This document shows positions 53,511 to 62,479 of a stretch of 64,000 nt of DNA, in pieces (the first letter of the stretch is position 1; each line of letters opens with the position of its first letter). The stretch lies in the NCBI RefSeq assembly GCF_009877425.1, contig NZ_WXEY01000002.1, positions 262,960-326,959 on the forward strand. Reading direction: 5' to 3'. The translations under genes were made by a program, and so were the position numbers. The stretch comes from Heliomicrobium undosum. Lineage in GTDB: Bacteria > Bacillota > Desulfitobacteriia > Heliobacteriales > Heliobacteriaceae. The notes under the pieces are model-generated. The model did not search any database, had not been told where the DNA came from, and saw only the letters and a list, made by a program, of their open reading frames with translations.

Positions 53511-55103
53511 CTAACGCCGCATAAACCGGCTGAGGAAGGTGCGGGCGACCATGTCCGCCTCCTCCATCTTCATTACGTAGGTTGCCAGCGCGTAGACGCC
53601 GGCGCCGGCTGATACGGTAACCGTCAACAGGATCAATTGACCTGTCAGGACGGTCATATCCACCATGACGACGATGAACTCCTGCAAGGCCATGATCGCG
53701 CCTCCCATGATCGCCGAGGCCATGAGAGTTTTCAACAGCGACGCCAATAGCCGACCACCGTCGATCGACCGCAGCGCCCGCCGCGCCAGGAGCAAGAACA
53801 TGGCAAAGGCGACGACAGCGCTAAGGGAGAAGGCCATGGCCAACCCTTCTGCCCCCCAGTAGCGGATCATGACCAGGCTGAGCGCCGTGTTGAGGACGAG
53901 GATGATCAGGCTGATACGGACTGGGATGGAAGGCCGCTGCAAGGCGTAGAAGACACGGGGCAGCAACTGGTTGGCGCCCTGGGCAAAAAGGCCGATGAGG
54001 AAGAACAGCAATACTGACGCCGTCGCCAAGGTGGCCCCATGATCGAATTTATCACGCTCAAAGAGGACCTGCACGATGGGAACGCGCAGGATGGCCATGC
54101 CGACGGCGGCAGGGACGGTGATGTAGATGACGGTCCGCAACCCCAGCGACAGGTTGCGACGAAAATCGGTCCATTCCCGGCGGGCGGCGGCGCTCGTCAA
54201 GCTAGGAAAAACGGCCACCGAGATGGCGATGGCGAAGACCCCGAGCGGGAGTTGCATCAAACGGTTGGCGAAGCGGAGGGCCGTGATCGATCCCGGTTCC
54301 AAGGCGGATGCCAGGTTCTGGTTGATGATGTCCTGGACCTGACCGATCGACAGGCCGAGGAGGGCCGGACCCATTAACTTGGCTATCTGGCGAACACCGG
54401 GATGGTCAAGGCGCATCACCAACTGGTAGCGCAGGCCGACGCGCAGAAGCATGGGCACCTGCACCAGGAAATTGACAAAGGCGCCGAGGACGACGCCGAT
54501 GGAAAAGGCGGCGATGCCGAAGGTGTCAGACAAGAAATAGCCGCAGAGGATGATGACCACGTTGTAGAGGATCGCCCCGACAGAAGGCATCAGGAAGTGC
54601 TGGAAGGAGTTCAGTACCCCCATGGCCAACCCGGCCAGGCCGGTGAACAAGACGGAGGGAAACATGATCCGCGTCAGGAAGATCGTCCGTTCCAGCGTCT
54701 CTCCCTCGAAGTCATAGGCAACCAGGGGGATCAACTGGGGGGTGAAAATCTCGCCGATGATGATGCCGATCGTAAGCAGCAAGAGCATGGCATTGATAAA
54801 GGTGGACGCCACGATCCAGCCGTCATTCTCCTTGTCGGTGGCGACGTAAGAGGAAAAGACCGGGATAAAGGCCGTCGAGAGGGCGCCTCCGACGAGCAAG
54901 AAATAGAGAAAATCAGGCAGCGCGAAGGCGGCGATGTATGAATCGGTAACGGCATTCTGTCCAAATTTGGCCCCGATCACCGCTTCCCGGACAAAACCGA
55001 GGAGGCGGGAGATCAACATGGCCAGCATGATCGAGCCGGCCGCCTTGGCGATGCGTTGACCGCCCCGGGAAGGCGGCGATCCGTCGTTGTCGATGTGGTT
55101 CAC
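53511..55103 (-). CDS. murJ: Lipid II flippase MurJ (MVF family)
   Basis: 530 residues from the GTG at 55101-55103 (AAAGGGAG nine bases upstream). About 14 membrane spans. Family landmarks: SIMLAMLISRLLGFVREAVIGAKFG, SYIAAFALPDFLYFLLVGGALSTAFIPVF, SVFPSLTSAAARREW, and NQLLPRVFYALQ. It flips lipid-linked peptidoglycan precursor. In Bacillus this position carries gpr or other genes; here it lies between spoIIP and lepA. A role in polysaccharide export cannot be excluded. Confidence 0.88.
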   Translation of the reverse strand: MNHIDNDGSPPSRGGQRIAKAAGSIMLAMLISRLLGFVREAVIGAKFGQNAVTDSYIAAFALPDFLYFLLVGGALSTAFIPVFSSYVATDKENDGWIVASTFINAMLLLLTIGIIIGEIFTPQLIPLVAYDFEGETLERTIFLTRIMFPSVLFTGLAGLAMGVLNSFQHFLMPSVGAILYNVVIILCGYFLSDTFGIAAFSIGVVLGAFVNFLVQVPMLLRVGLRYQLVMRLDHPGVRQIAKLMGPALLGLSIGQVQDIINQNLASALEPGSITALRFANRLMQLPLGVFAIAISVAVFPSLTSAAARREWTDFRRNLSLGLRTVIYITVPAAVGMAILRVPIVQVLFERDKFDHGATLATASVLLFFLIGLFAQGANQLLPRVFYALQRPSIPVRISLIILVLNTALSLVMIRYWGAEGLAMAFSLSAVVAFAMFLLLARRALRSIDGGRLLASLLKTLMASAIMGGAIMALQEFIVVMVDMTVLTGQLILLTVTVSAGAGVYALATYVMKMEEADMVARTFLSRFMRR

Positions 55104-55241
55104 TGTCCGACTCCCTTTCCTGGCTGGCTCCCTCCCTAATTGTAGTAACTTTTTTTGCTTTGACAACCGTATTTCCGTCATATCTCCGGCGAGAAGTCAA
55201 AAAAACGCCTATACCGGCTATTCTTTCAGACGGTGAAGTCG

Positions 55242-56435
55242 TCATCCTCCTTTTTTCGCATCCCGGAGCAAACCCTTCTCCTGGAACACCTTCGCCAGGG
55301 CGTCAGCGAAAATCTCCGCCGCCGCCTGGGCCTCGGCCACACTGTTGCGGTCTCCGCCGATTTCCACGAGCAGCGCCCTGGGATGCAGCTGCTGGTGGTA
55401 GCGCCCGGCCTTGGTGATGACCCCCTTGCACAGTCCCGGCGCTTTTTCATCCAGTTTTGCCGCCACAGCTTCGGCAAACCGGAGGTTATCCCTCCAGCGT
55501 GGATGCGCCGCCCGGGCGTCGGTCCCCACGACGATCAGGATCCGCGCCGCCTTCCGACCACCCACCGTCACCGTTTCCCGCAGGGGCACAGCGTCACGAT
55601 GCAAATCGATGATCGCCAGAGGATTGGGGTAGCGTTGCAGCAACGCCAGGAGGGTCTTTCGCGATTGGACATAGGCCAGATCATAGGATGGGTAGTCATG
55701 AATGGCATCGGAATGGACAACCGTTAGTCTCTGCTTCTCCTGAAGCCGCGTTCCCAGGCGCTTGCCGGCCGTGAAGACGCCGGCGTTGCGCCCGTCGAGC
55801 CGGGACGAGCCGCCATCAGCGCCGTAATTTTCAGCATTGTGGGTGTGATAGAGCAAGACAAAGGGATTTGGCTCCCCTGACGGCGGCTGGGGAGGAACAT
55901 CGGAAGCCGGCTGGTTAGGGGAGCTTTTCTCTGTTTTTTCGCCAGAATCGGTGCTGCGCTCTCCGCGAGGATCCTCGCGGAGGATATCCAGCTCGGGGTA
56001 ATCATCCCCCTCTTGTTCCACGGCCCGCCTCAGATTGGCGCCGCTGCCGGGGCTGTTTTTTTCGCCGGAAGCCACTGTGTTTTTCTGGCCGGACACTGGG
56101 TTGGCCTGCTGCAGCGTTGTTCCCAGCAGGGGGATTTGCCCTTCGATCAGACGATTGAGTTGATCGGCCGTAAAGCCCCTCGGACTGGAGGCCGTCAGTG
56201 TTTTTTCTTTATCATCCATGTCCGCGCCGTCGCGCTGATCCGTCGGGGCCGCCGGGGATGGCGATGAAAGGACAGGCACGGCCAGCCGGAGAATGTCAAA
56301 AGGCGGGAACCATGTCCAAAAAGCCGGCATGGCCCGCCACATCCATCCAAACAGTACGAACGAGGCGAGCAAGACGACCACCCAGAGGCGACTCGGGCCT
56401 GTGCGCCCCCATGGGTTTGTCCGGCGAATGAACAA
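55242..56435 (-). CDS. spoIIP: Stage II sporulation protein P
   Basis: 397 residues from the TTG at 56433-56435, chosen because GGAGGGGG lies eight bases upstream. One N-terminal membrane anchor (LWVVVLLASFVLFGWMW), a long low-complexity linker rich in Pro, Ser and Glu (about 60-195), then the catalytic amidase/endopeptidase domain: LLYHTHNAENYG, HSDAIHDYPSYDLAYVQSRK, AIIDLHRDAVP, ILVVVG-like core, LVEIGGDRNSVAEAQ. With SpoIID and SpoIIM it thins septal peptidoglycan during engulfment. Confidence 0.93.
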   Translation of the reverse strand: MFIRRTNPWGRTGPSRLWVVVLLASFVLFGWMWRAMPAFWTWFPPFDILRLAVPVLSSPSPAAPTDQRDGADMDDKEKTLTASSPRGFTADQLNRLIEGQIPLLGTTLQQANPVSGQKNTVASGEKNSPGSGANLRRAVEQEGDDYPELDILREDPRGERSTDSGEKTEKSSPNQPASDVPPQPPSGEPNPFVLLYHTHNAENYGADGGSSRLDGRNAGVFTAGKRLGTRLQEKQRLTVVHSDAIHDYPSYDLAYVQSRKTLLALLQRYPNPLAIIDLHRDAVPLRETVTVGGRKAARILIVVGTDARAAHPRWRDNLRFAEAVAAKLDEKAPGLCKGVITKAGRYHQQLHPRALLVEIGGDRNSVAEAQAAAEIFADALAKVFQEKGLLRDAKKGG

Positions 56436-56480
56436 AATAAAAACCCCCTCCCCACCCAATATATGGGTATGAAGGGGGTT
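56436..56480 (-). terminator. Terminator overlapping the spoIIP ribosome binding site
   Basis: On the minus strand AACCCCCT (56480-56473) and ACCCA pair with TGGGT and AGGGGGTT (56449-56442), followed by TTTTATTTTG. The GGAGGGGG of the 3' arm is also the Shine-Dalgarno sequence of spoIIP. Confidence 0.75.
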
Positions 56481-56508
56481 AGCAAGCTATGACGGGAATC
56501 TCGCCGCC

Positions 56509-56868
56509 TTACCTTTTTCCTCCGCCGGGAAGCGCTTTTGGCGTCAGCGGCGTCGGCAGCACGGCGTCAATGGCGCCGATGATCAACGCTGCGATCAAAG
56601 CGCCGATGACACTGGTTTGGATCGCGTTCGGCACCAACAGTTGGCTCAGCCAGATGACGGCTGCGGAAACGAGAAACCCGACGATGCCGCGATGCATGCT
56701 GGTGATCCGGTCTCCGAATAGGGCTTCCGCTGCGTAACCCAGCAGGGCGATAACCAGGGCGGCCACGACGGCTCCCATAATGCCGTTGATGACGAAGAAA
56801 GGGATGAACCAACTGGCCACCAAGAGGACAACGGCGGAGACGAGAAAGCGGACGACCATTGAAAACAT
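56509..56868 (-). CDS. Four-span membrane protein (YvlD / phage-holin-4 family)
   Basis: 119 residues from the ATG at 56866-56868, with AAAGGAGG about 12 bases upstream. Four spans: VVRFLVSAVVLLVASWFIPF, GIMGAVVAALVIALLGYAAE, IVGFLVSAAVIWLSQLLV and TSVIGALIAALIIGAIDAVL, ending in a short basic tail. Small membrane proteins of this layout occur in Firmicute stress operons; the function is unknown. It is transcribed towards spoIIP with a terminator between. Confidence 0.75.
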   Translation of the reverse strand: MFSMVVRFLVSAVVLLVASWFIPFFVINGIMGAVVAALVIALLGYAAEALFGDRITSMHRGIVGFLVSAAVIWLSQLLVPNAIQTSVIGALIAALIIGAIDAVLPTPLTPKALPGGGKR

Positions 56869-57015
56869 GATGGGCTGTTTCCTCCTTTTGGAACATTTCG
56901 CCCATAGTTTCTCCTCTCCTTCCCGATTCATACATCATCGAAACCCCTTTTTTGGCAATAAAACCTTACCCCCACGCAAAACCCGTCATATTCTGGCTGG
57001 AGCGCAAAGTCTTTC

Positions 57016-57044
57016 TTGCATCTCACTCTGTCACATGGTAAAAT
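57016..57044 (+). promoter_or_regulatory. Sigma-A promoter of rpsT
   Basis: TTGCAT (57016-57021), a 17-base spacer and TAAAAT (57039-57044), 32 bases before the GTG start. Confidence 0.75.
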
Positions 57045-57076
57045 GACTTTTGTTGAGTGGCAAGGAGGTGAGGAGT

Positions 57077-57343
57077 GTGCCCAATATCAAATCAGCGATC
57101 AAGCGGGTCAAGATCGCCCGTGAGCGGACGTTGAAGAACGCCTCTGCCCGTTCGGCGCTGCGGACGACGCTGAAGCGTTTCGAAGCCGCCCTGGCCTCCG
57201 CCGACGTGGACAATGCTCGCGCCGCCCTTGCCAAGGCTGTCCGGGCTCTCGATAAAGCCGCCGCCAAAGGTTTGATCCACAAGAATACGGCGTCTCGCAA
57301 AAAGTCCCGTATCACGAAGCGTTTCAACAAGGCTGCGGTGTAA
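57077..57343 (+). CDS. rpsT: Small ribosomal subunit protein bS20
   Basis: 88 residues from the GTG at 57077, preceded by AAGGAGGTGAGGAGT. It begins VPNIKSAIKRVKIARERTLK, then RSALRTTLKRFEAALASADV, and ends KSRITKRFNKAAV. Primary 16S rRNA-binding protein. It is transcribed opposite to its conserved neighbours holA and spoIIP, in the usual arrangement for this region. Confidence 0.97.
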   Translation: MPNIKSAIKRVKIARERTLKNASARSALRTTLKRFEAALASADVDNARAALAKAVRALDKAAAKGLIHKNTASRKKSRITKRFNKAAV

Positions 57344-57390
57344 CGGCCACTGTCCGCTAGGCAGTTTTTACGGCGCCTAATAGGGTAATG

Positions 57391-57423
57391 AAAAGGGAGA
57401 TCGGAACATCCGGTCTCCCTTTT
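57391..57423. terminator. Bidirectional terminator between rpsT and holA
   Basis: Stem AAAAGGGAGATCGG (57391-57404) / CCGGTCTCCCTTT (57410-57423) with one wobble pair; T-rich on both sides. Confidence 0.8.
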
Positions 57424-57424
57424 G

Positions 57425-58510
57425 TCATGCCTTTTTTGTGGCGAAGGCGAGCAGGCAGAGCTCCAGCGTCTGCTGAGCCTCGCCGGCGCCCGTCTTGATG
57501 GCTACGTCGGCTGCCGTCAGGCGATGGTAGAGGCGGCGCAATTCCTCCCTGGGAAAGCGGTCGGACTGGCTCTCCAGTTTCCGCACAACCCCTGCGGGCA
57601 GCTTCATCTCCCTGGCCCAGTCGGTCTTGCGCACGCCGGAGGCGGCCAGTTCCTTGAGGCGCAATAACTGCCGCACATGGCGGATGATCAGGAAGAGCAG
57701 CGGTATGGGATGCTGGCCGTTGCGGACGAGATCGCGGGTGATGCGCAGGGCGTCGTCGACCCGTCCGTCGCCTAGGGCGTCGGCGATGGCGAAGACATTG
57801 TCTTCCGGTGTGGCCGGGACAAGGCGGCGGACTCGTTCCGGCGTCACCCGCCGGGTCGGTGACGGCTCACCGAGAAAGTTGCGCAGCTTTTCCAACTCCA
57901 ATACCAGCCGGCCCAGATCGTCGCCGACGCGGTCGATGAGCAGGTTCAGCGCCTCGGCTTCAAAAGGCAATTTCATCGCCTTGGCCCGCTGAGCCGCCCA
58001 GTTCCGCACGTCGGATTCGGACAGTTTTTTGATCTCGACGGCATGGCCGGCCTTTTCAATCGCTTTGTATAGGCGTTTTCGCTTGTCAACCCCTGAAGGG
58101 GAGAAAAAGACGAGGCATGTTGTCGGCGACGGATCAGAGAGGTATTTGAGCAGCGGCGCCTCCGGTTCCATCGTCTTGGAACGGCTCGCCCCCTTTCCTT
58201 TTCCCGACGAGGCCCCCTCCCCATCGGCCCCATCAGAACCGCGAGCGGCGCGCAACAGGGGTGCGTCTCGCACGATGACGAGGCGCCGTTCCGCCATGAA
58301 GGGCGGTGTCTGGGCCGCTTCGGCGATCGTCTCGGCCGTCACATCCCCCTCCAGTCGGTCCATGTTGAATTCCCCTCCCGGTTGTCCGGCAAAGCGCCCC
58401 GTCAATTCTTCCAAGACCTCGCTCATCAGGAAGGGTTCGTCGCCGTAGATCAGGTAGACAGAGGCGTAAACATCCCGCTGGAGCGTTGCCTTCATGCCGG
58501 CATAATCCAT
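57425..58510 (-). CDS. holA: DNA polymerase III delta subunit
   Basis: 361 residues from the ATG at 58508-58510 (AAAGGCGGG upstream). Clamp-loader fold: VYLIYGDEPFLMSEVLEEL, FMAERRLVIVRDAPLL, LLKYLSDPSPTTCLVFF, LIDRVGDDLGRLVLELEKL, and the C-terminal collar VFAIADALGDGRVDDALRI. A Ser/Gly/Lys-rich insert (about residues 95-115) is not part of the standard fold. It opens the sliding clamp. Confidence 0.93.
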   Translation of the reverse strand: MDYAGMKATLQRDVYASVYLIYGDEPFLMSEVLEELTGRFAGQPGGEFNMDRLEGDVTAETIAEAAQTPPFMAERRLVIVRDAPLLRAARGSDGADGEGASSGKGKGASRSKTMEPEAPLLKYLSDPSPTTCLVFFSPSGVDKRKRLYKAIEKAGHAVEIKKLSESDVRNWAAQRAKAMKLPFEAEALNLLIDRVGDDLGRLVLELEKLRNFLGEPSPTRRVTPERVRRLVPATPEDNVFAIADALGDGRVDDALRITRDLVRNGQHPIPLLFLIIRHVRQLLRLKELAASGVRKTDWAREMKLPAGVVRKLESQSDRFPREELRRLYHRLTAADVAIKTGAGEAQQTLELCLLAFATKKA

Positions 58511-58602
58511 GACCAACCCGCCTTTCTGCAGACCCCTTGGGGACTGCTCTTCATATATTGTAAAACGAAATCGAGCAAAGGCAAGAGCAGTCGGCAAGGT
58601 GG

Positions 58603-59808
58603 TTGCAGTCTTTGGCAGAGACGGCGGAACAACTGGTCGAACTGATCCGGCGGGAGTATGGCCTGCATGTCCGGTCGATCCAGCGGCTGGCGCCGGTCTG
58701 GCGGCTGGAGACTGATATGGGGCCCCTCTGTTTAAAAAGAGTGGGCTATGATGAAGGGAAACTGCGCTTCATCTGTGCGGCCATGGAGCATCTGCGCAGG
58801 CAGGGCTTTACCCGTTCACCTGTCTTGCTGCCTTCGCGGGAAGGGCGGTTGTGGATCCCGAACCCGGACATGTGTGGAGATAGCAGGGATTCTGGCGGAG
58901 ATGGTTGGTTGTTCCTGACCAATTGGGTTGCTGACCGGCCCTGCGATTTTTTTGTGGAAGCGCACATCATCGCCGCAACGGCGACCTTGGCCGAGTTCCA
59001 CCAGTACGCAAAGGGACTCGAATCACCCGGCTTGTCCCGGCGGCGCTCCCATTGGTTGCGCTGGCCCCGACTGCTGGCGGGGCGGACCGCCGATTTGCAC
59101 CGCTATGAGGCGCTGGGCGCAGGGGCGCCCGGTGAGCGGGATCTGCTGAAAACACAGATCCGGCAAGCCCAAAGGGCTCTGGCAGTGCTGGAAAAATCGG
59201 AGTTTGGGCGCATCGCCGCCGAATCGCGGAAGGAGAACACCTTCGTCCATCGTGATATCGCCGCCCGCAACTTTGTCCTCAATTACCGCGATGAGGCGCA
59301 CCTGATCGACTTCGACTACTGCCGTTGGGACCTGCGCCTTGTCGATATGGCCCGCCTCCTTGACCGGGTGTTGCGGAGCCACCGCTGGTCCTTTTCGCTC
59401 GGGCAGAAGATCCTCTCTGTCTATGAGGAGATCTCTCCCCTACAGCCGGGCGAATACCCTGTGCTCCTCGCCTTCCTCCTCTTTCCGCAGCGCTTCTGGC
59501 GCCTCTGCCGCCGCCGTTACGACGGTTTTTTATCGGATACCTCCGAATTCAGCCGCGACCTGCGACAACAGCAAGCGGAACAGAGACAAAAGGGCATCTT
59601 CCTTCGCCGTTTTGCCGAGGAATACTGCTGGGGTTTTTTGCACCGTCATGGTTTCGGCTGTATCCTGGAAGGTGAAACCTTTTCGAGTGAACAGGAAAAA
59701 GATACGGTCATGTCAGGAGATGTTGGGAAGGCCCGGGATATACCGGCGGGTTCTCTGGGTCTCGCCTATCGAATTGAGTTATACCAGCGTTACTTCCTGC
59801 AGTCTTGA
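58603..59808 (+). CDS. CotS-like spore-coat protein (aminoglycoside-phosphotransferase fold)
   Basis: Up to 401 residues. Start TTG at 58603 or 58612; AAGGTGG fits the second better. Kinase-fold landmarks: LCLKRVGYDEGKLRFI (nucleotide-binding lysine), WLFLTNWV, the catalytic loop FVHRDIAARNFVLN and LIDFDYCRWDLRLVDMARLL (metal-binding Asp). The CotS/YutH/YsxE group are kinase-like proteins of the spore inner coat. Active-site residues are present, so activity is possible. The last 50 residues (from about GETFSSEQEK) are unlike other members. Confidence 0.85.
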   Translation: MQSLAETAEQLVELIRREYGLHVRSIQRLAPVWRLETDMGPLCLKRVGYDEGKLRFICAAMEHLRRQGFTRSPVLLPSREGRLWIPNPDMCGDSRDSGGDGWLFLTNWVADRPCDFFVEAHIIAATATLAEFHQYAKGLESPGLSRRRSHWLRWPRLLAGRTADLHRYEALGAGAPGERDLLKTQIRQAQRALAVLEKSEFGRIAAESRKENTFVHRDIAARNFVLNYRDEAHLIDFDYCRWDLRLVDMARLLDRVLRSHRWSFSLGQKILSVYEEISPLQPGEYPVLLAFLLFPQRFWRLCRRRYDGFLSDTSEFSRDLRQQQAEQRQKGIFLRRFAEEYCWGFLHRHGFGCILEGETFSSEQEKDTVMSGDVGKARDIPAGSLGLAYRIELYQRYFLQS

Positions 59809-59875
59809 TTTTTCTTTTTCTGGATGAAAAGGAATTTACTGTGCATATGTAGAAAAAGCCACCGGGGGTGTCGCT

Positions 59876-62479
59876 ATGAAGCGTCCTTTGGTGGTTTTTG
59901 TTTGTCTCTATGCTGCCGGCATCGCGCTGGGACTGCTCGGCCATGAAATCAGAACCTATCCCGTCTCCGCTGAAACGGTCCAAATGGGCCTGGCGCTGGC
60001 CGTTAGCGGGGTGGCGATGCTGATCTGGGGAGACCGGCATCTGTTCGCCGCGTCGACGGCTCAAGTCCCGCCGAACCTCTGGAAGCGGTCCGCCTTGTAC
60101 ACCGCCGTCATCGCCGCCGGGGCCGCCTACGCTTTTTTGGGAGCAGAGCCCCGTTCCGGACTGTACCCGTCACTGGAGCGAACGGTCACACTCGTTGGCA
60201 GGGTGGAACAGATCGCCTCGAAAGATGCCCCCCTGCTCATGGATCTGCGGACCATTGAGGGAGAACAAATCCGCGTGAGGTCCCAGCGGGCGCCGTCAGG
60301 GCTTGCGCTTCACCCTTTTGAATGGGTAGAGGTGACAGGGCAGTTGCGTCTCCCGACAGAACGGCGCAATCCCGGAGATTTTGACTACCGATCCTACTTG
60401 TGGCGACAAGGCATCGCCGTAGAACTCCACTGCCGCAGCGGCGATGCGATCGGGCGCCTCCGCTCCCTCATCACCGATGCAGAAGGAGAGATTGTTGTCG
60501 ATGAGGAGGCTGGCTTTTCCGGAAAAAGCGTCACCAACCGGATCGCTGGCGCTGCCTACAGCCTGCGCGGGCAGATGGAGGCTTTTCTCTTTGCGCAACT
60601 GCCTCGGGAAACGGCGGGTATCATCAATGGGATCCTCTTCGGCGGTCAGGGCGATCTATCGGAGGAGGATCGCCAAGTCTACCGCGTCACCGGTGTCGCC
60701 CATGCCTTCGCTGTCTCCGGCTCCAACATCGGGGTGATCGCCGGGACGGTGTTGACACTCCTGCGCGGCGGCCGGCGCTGGCGGGCGCCCCTCTGGCCGA
60801 GCATCGCCGTGACGGCCGCCGCCATCGTATTTTACGGTTTCATGACCGGTTTTCCCGCCTCGGTGCAGCGTGCGCTATTGATGGCGCTGGGCGGACTCCT
60901 GGCCTACGGATTCCAGCGCCGAGCCGATCCGCCGACACTCCTGGCTACGGCCGCGCTGCCCATCCTCCTCGTCAACCCCCTGATGCTCGCCGACCCCGGT
61001 TTTCAATTATCCTTTTCAGCCACCTGGGGCATCCTGTACCTCTTCCCCACGCTGCATCAGGCGCTTCAACCCGCCAATGAGCGTCTCGCGCTGTCACTGG
61101 AGCGACGATTGGCAAGCCCTTTTGCCAGCGTGGGCAGCGTTGCGAGCAAAGGGGCAACCCTGATCATCGATGCCCTGCTTGTCTCACTGGCGGCTCAACT
61201 GGCTGTATCGCCCCTCGGCCTCTACTACTTCAACCTGTTTTCGATCTCCGGCCTTCTGGCCAACCTTGCCGGCGGGGTGATCATCGCCCTGGTGACGATC
61301 CTGGGTTTCATCTCGTTCCTGCTGTTGCCCATCTGGTCCACAGGCGCGCTGAGTTTCACCCTCGTATCAGCAGCCGCTGTCAGTCTCCTGAATACAGTCC
61401 TTCACAGCCTGGCCGGCCTGCCGGGGGCCGCATTGACAGTAGCCACACCCTCTCCCTTGCTCCTGGCCGCCTACTACCTGGTCCTCGTCTTATTCCGGGA
61501 GGGTCTCGCCGGCCATCTCCGTCCGAAAACGGCTGCCTACATCCAGGATTGGTCTGTACGAGCAGCCCCGGTCCTGATCATCCTCTTTTTCGCCTTCCGT
61601 CTCCTGGCTCCGGAAGAGCTGCGGATCACCTTCATGGATGTGGGGCAGGGGGACGGCATCCTGATTGAGACACCAGGCGGCAAGAAGGTGCTGGTCGATA
61701 CGCCCGGGCCGCCGCTCTTCACCCTCGGGAACGCAGAGGCGCCATCCAAAAAGAGCTTCGACCCCGGCGAACAGGTCGTATCCCCCTTTTTTCACCGCCA
61801 GGGGATCACCCGGTTGGATTTGATCGTCAATACCCATGCTGATCAGGATCACATCGGCGGCCTTCCCTATCTGTTGAACGAGTTCCCGGTGCGCCGACTG
61901 GTGCTTTCCACCCCTCCCGGTCCTGCGCCACCGGTTTACCTGGCACTGAGGGACCTGGCCGCTCAACGAGCTGTTCCCGTTCTGGAAGCGCCGGAACCGG
62001 GCATCGACATCAGCCCTGATCCGGCTGTCCGGATGACGGTCCTTTACCCGACGCCTGACGCTCCGCCCCAGACAGTCAACGACTCTTCCCTGGCGCTGCT
62101 GGTCGAACACGGCCGTTGCCGCCTGCTGCTGACGGGTGACCTGGAGCGGGAAGGACAGGCCTATCTCATTTCCCATTTCGGAGGCGATCTTTTTCCCATG
62201 ACAGCGGGGGTGGTCAAGATCCCCCACCATGGCAGCAAGCACAACCTGGAACCATCATTCATGGGCGCGCTCGGCGAACCGGCCCTGGCTGTCGTCTCCG
62301 TCGGTCGGAACACCTTCGGCCACCCCGCGCCGGAAGTCTTGCAGCGTTGGGGAGAACAGTGCGCCGAGGTCTTGCGCACCGACACCTGCGGCGCCGTCAT
62401 CGTGACAAGTGACGGCGATCAGTGGCGATGGAATACCACCCGCCGGCAAAGGCAGGCGGAACACCCCCTAACCCCTTAG
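59876..62479 (+). CDS. comEC: DNA-internalisation channel ComEC/Rec2
   Basis: 867 residues, complete. N-terminal spans, an OB-like extracellular domain (MDLRTIEGEQIRVRSQRAPS), then the Competence domain with VTGVAHAFAVSGSNIGVIAG, many spans to about residue 560, and a C-terminal metallo-beta-lactamase-like domain: ITFMDVGQGDGILIETPGG, LIVNTHADQDHIGGL, LLLTGDLERE, VKIPHHGSKHNLEPSF. ComEC transports single-stranded DNA into the cytoplasm during transformation. GGGGGTG precedes the ATG. No comEA or comEB is next to it. It overlaps the convergent gene's stop by four bases. Confidence 0.95.
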   Translation: MKRPLVVFVCLYAAGIALGLLGHEIRTYPVSAETVQMGLALAVSGVAMLIWGDRHLFAASTAQVPPNLWKRSALYTAVIAAGAAYAFLGAEPRSGLYPSLERTVTLVGRVEQIASKDAPLLMDLRTIEGEQIRVRSQRAPSGLALHPFEWVEVTGQLRLPTERRNPGDFDYRSYLWRQGIAVELHCRSGDAIGRLRSLITDAEGEIVVDEEAGFSGKSVTNRIAGAAYSLRGQMEAFLFAQLPRETAGIINGILFGGQGDLSEEDRQVYRVTGVAHAFAVSGSNIGVIAGTVLTLLRGGRRWRAPLWPSIAVTAAAIVFYGFMTGFPASVQRALLMALGGLLAYGFQRRADPPTLLATAALPILLVNPLMLADPGFQLSFSATWGILYLFPTLHQALQPANERLALSLERRLASPFASVGSVASKGATLIIDALLVSLAAQLAVSPLGLYYFNLFSISGLLANLAGGVIIALVTILGFISFLLLPIWSTGALSFTLVSAAAVSLLNTVLHSLAGLPGAALTVATPSPLLLAAYYLVLVLFREGLAGHLRPKTAAYIQDWSVRAAPVLIILFFAFRLLAPEELRITFMDVGQGDGILIETPGGKKVLVDTPGPPLFTLGNAEAPSKKSFDPGEQVVSPFFHRQGITRLDLIVNTHADQDHIGGLPYLLNEFPVRRLVLSTPPGPAPPVYLALRDLAAQRAVPVLEAPEPGIDISPDPAVRMTVLYPTPDAPPQTVNDSSLALLVEHGRCRLLLTGDLEREGQAYLISHFGGDLFPMTAGVVKIPHHGSKHNLEPSFMGALGEPALAVVSVGRNTFGHPAPEVLQRWGEQCAEVLRTDTCGAVIVTSDGDQWRWNTTRRQRQAEHPLTP

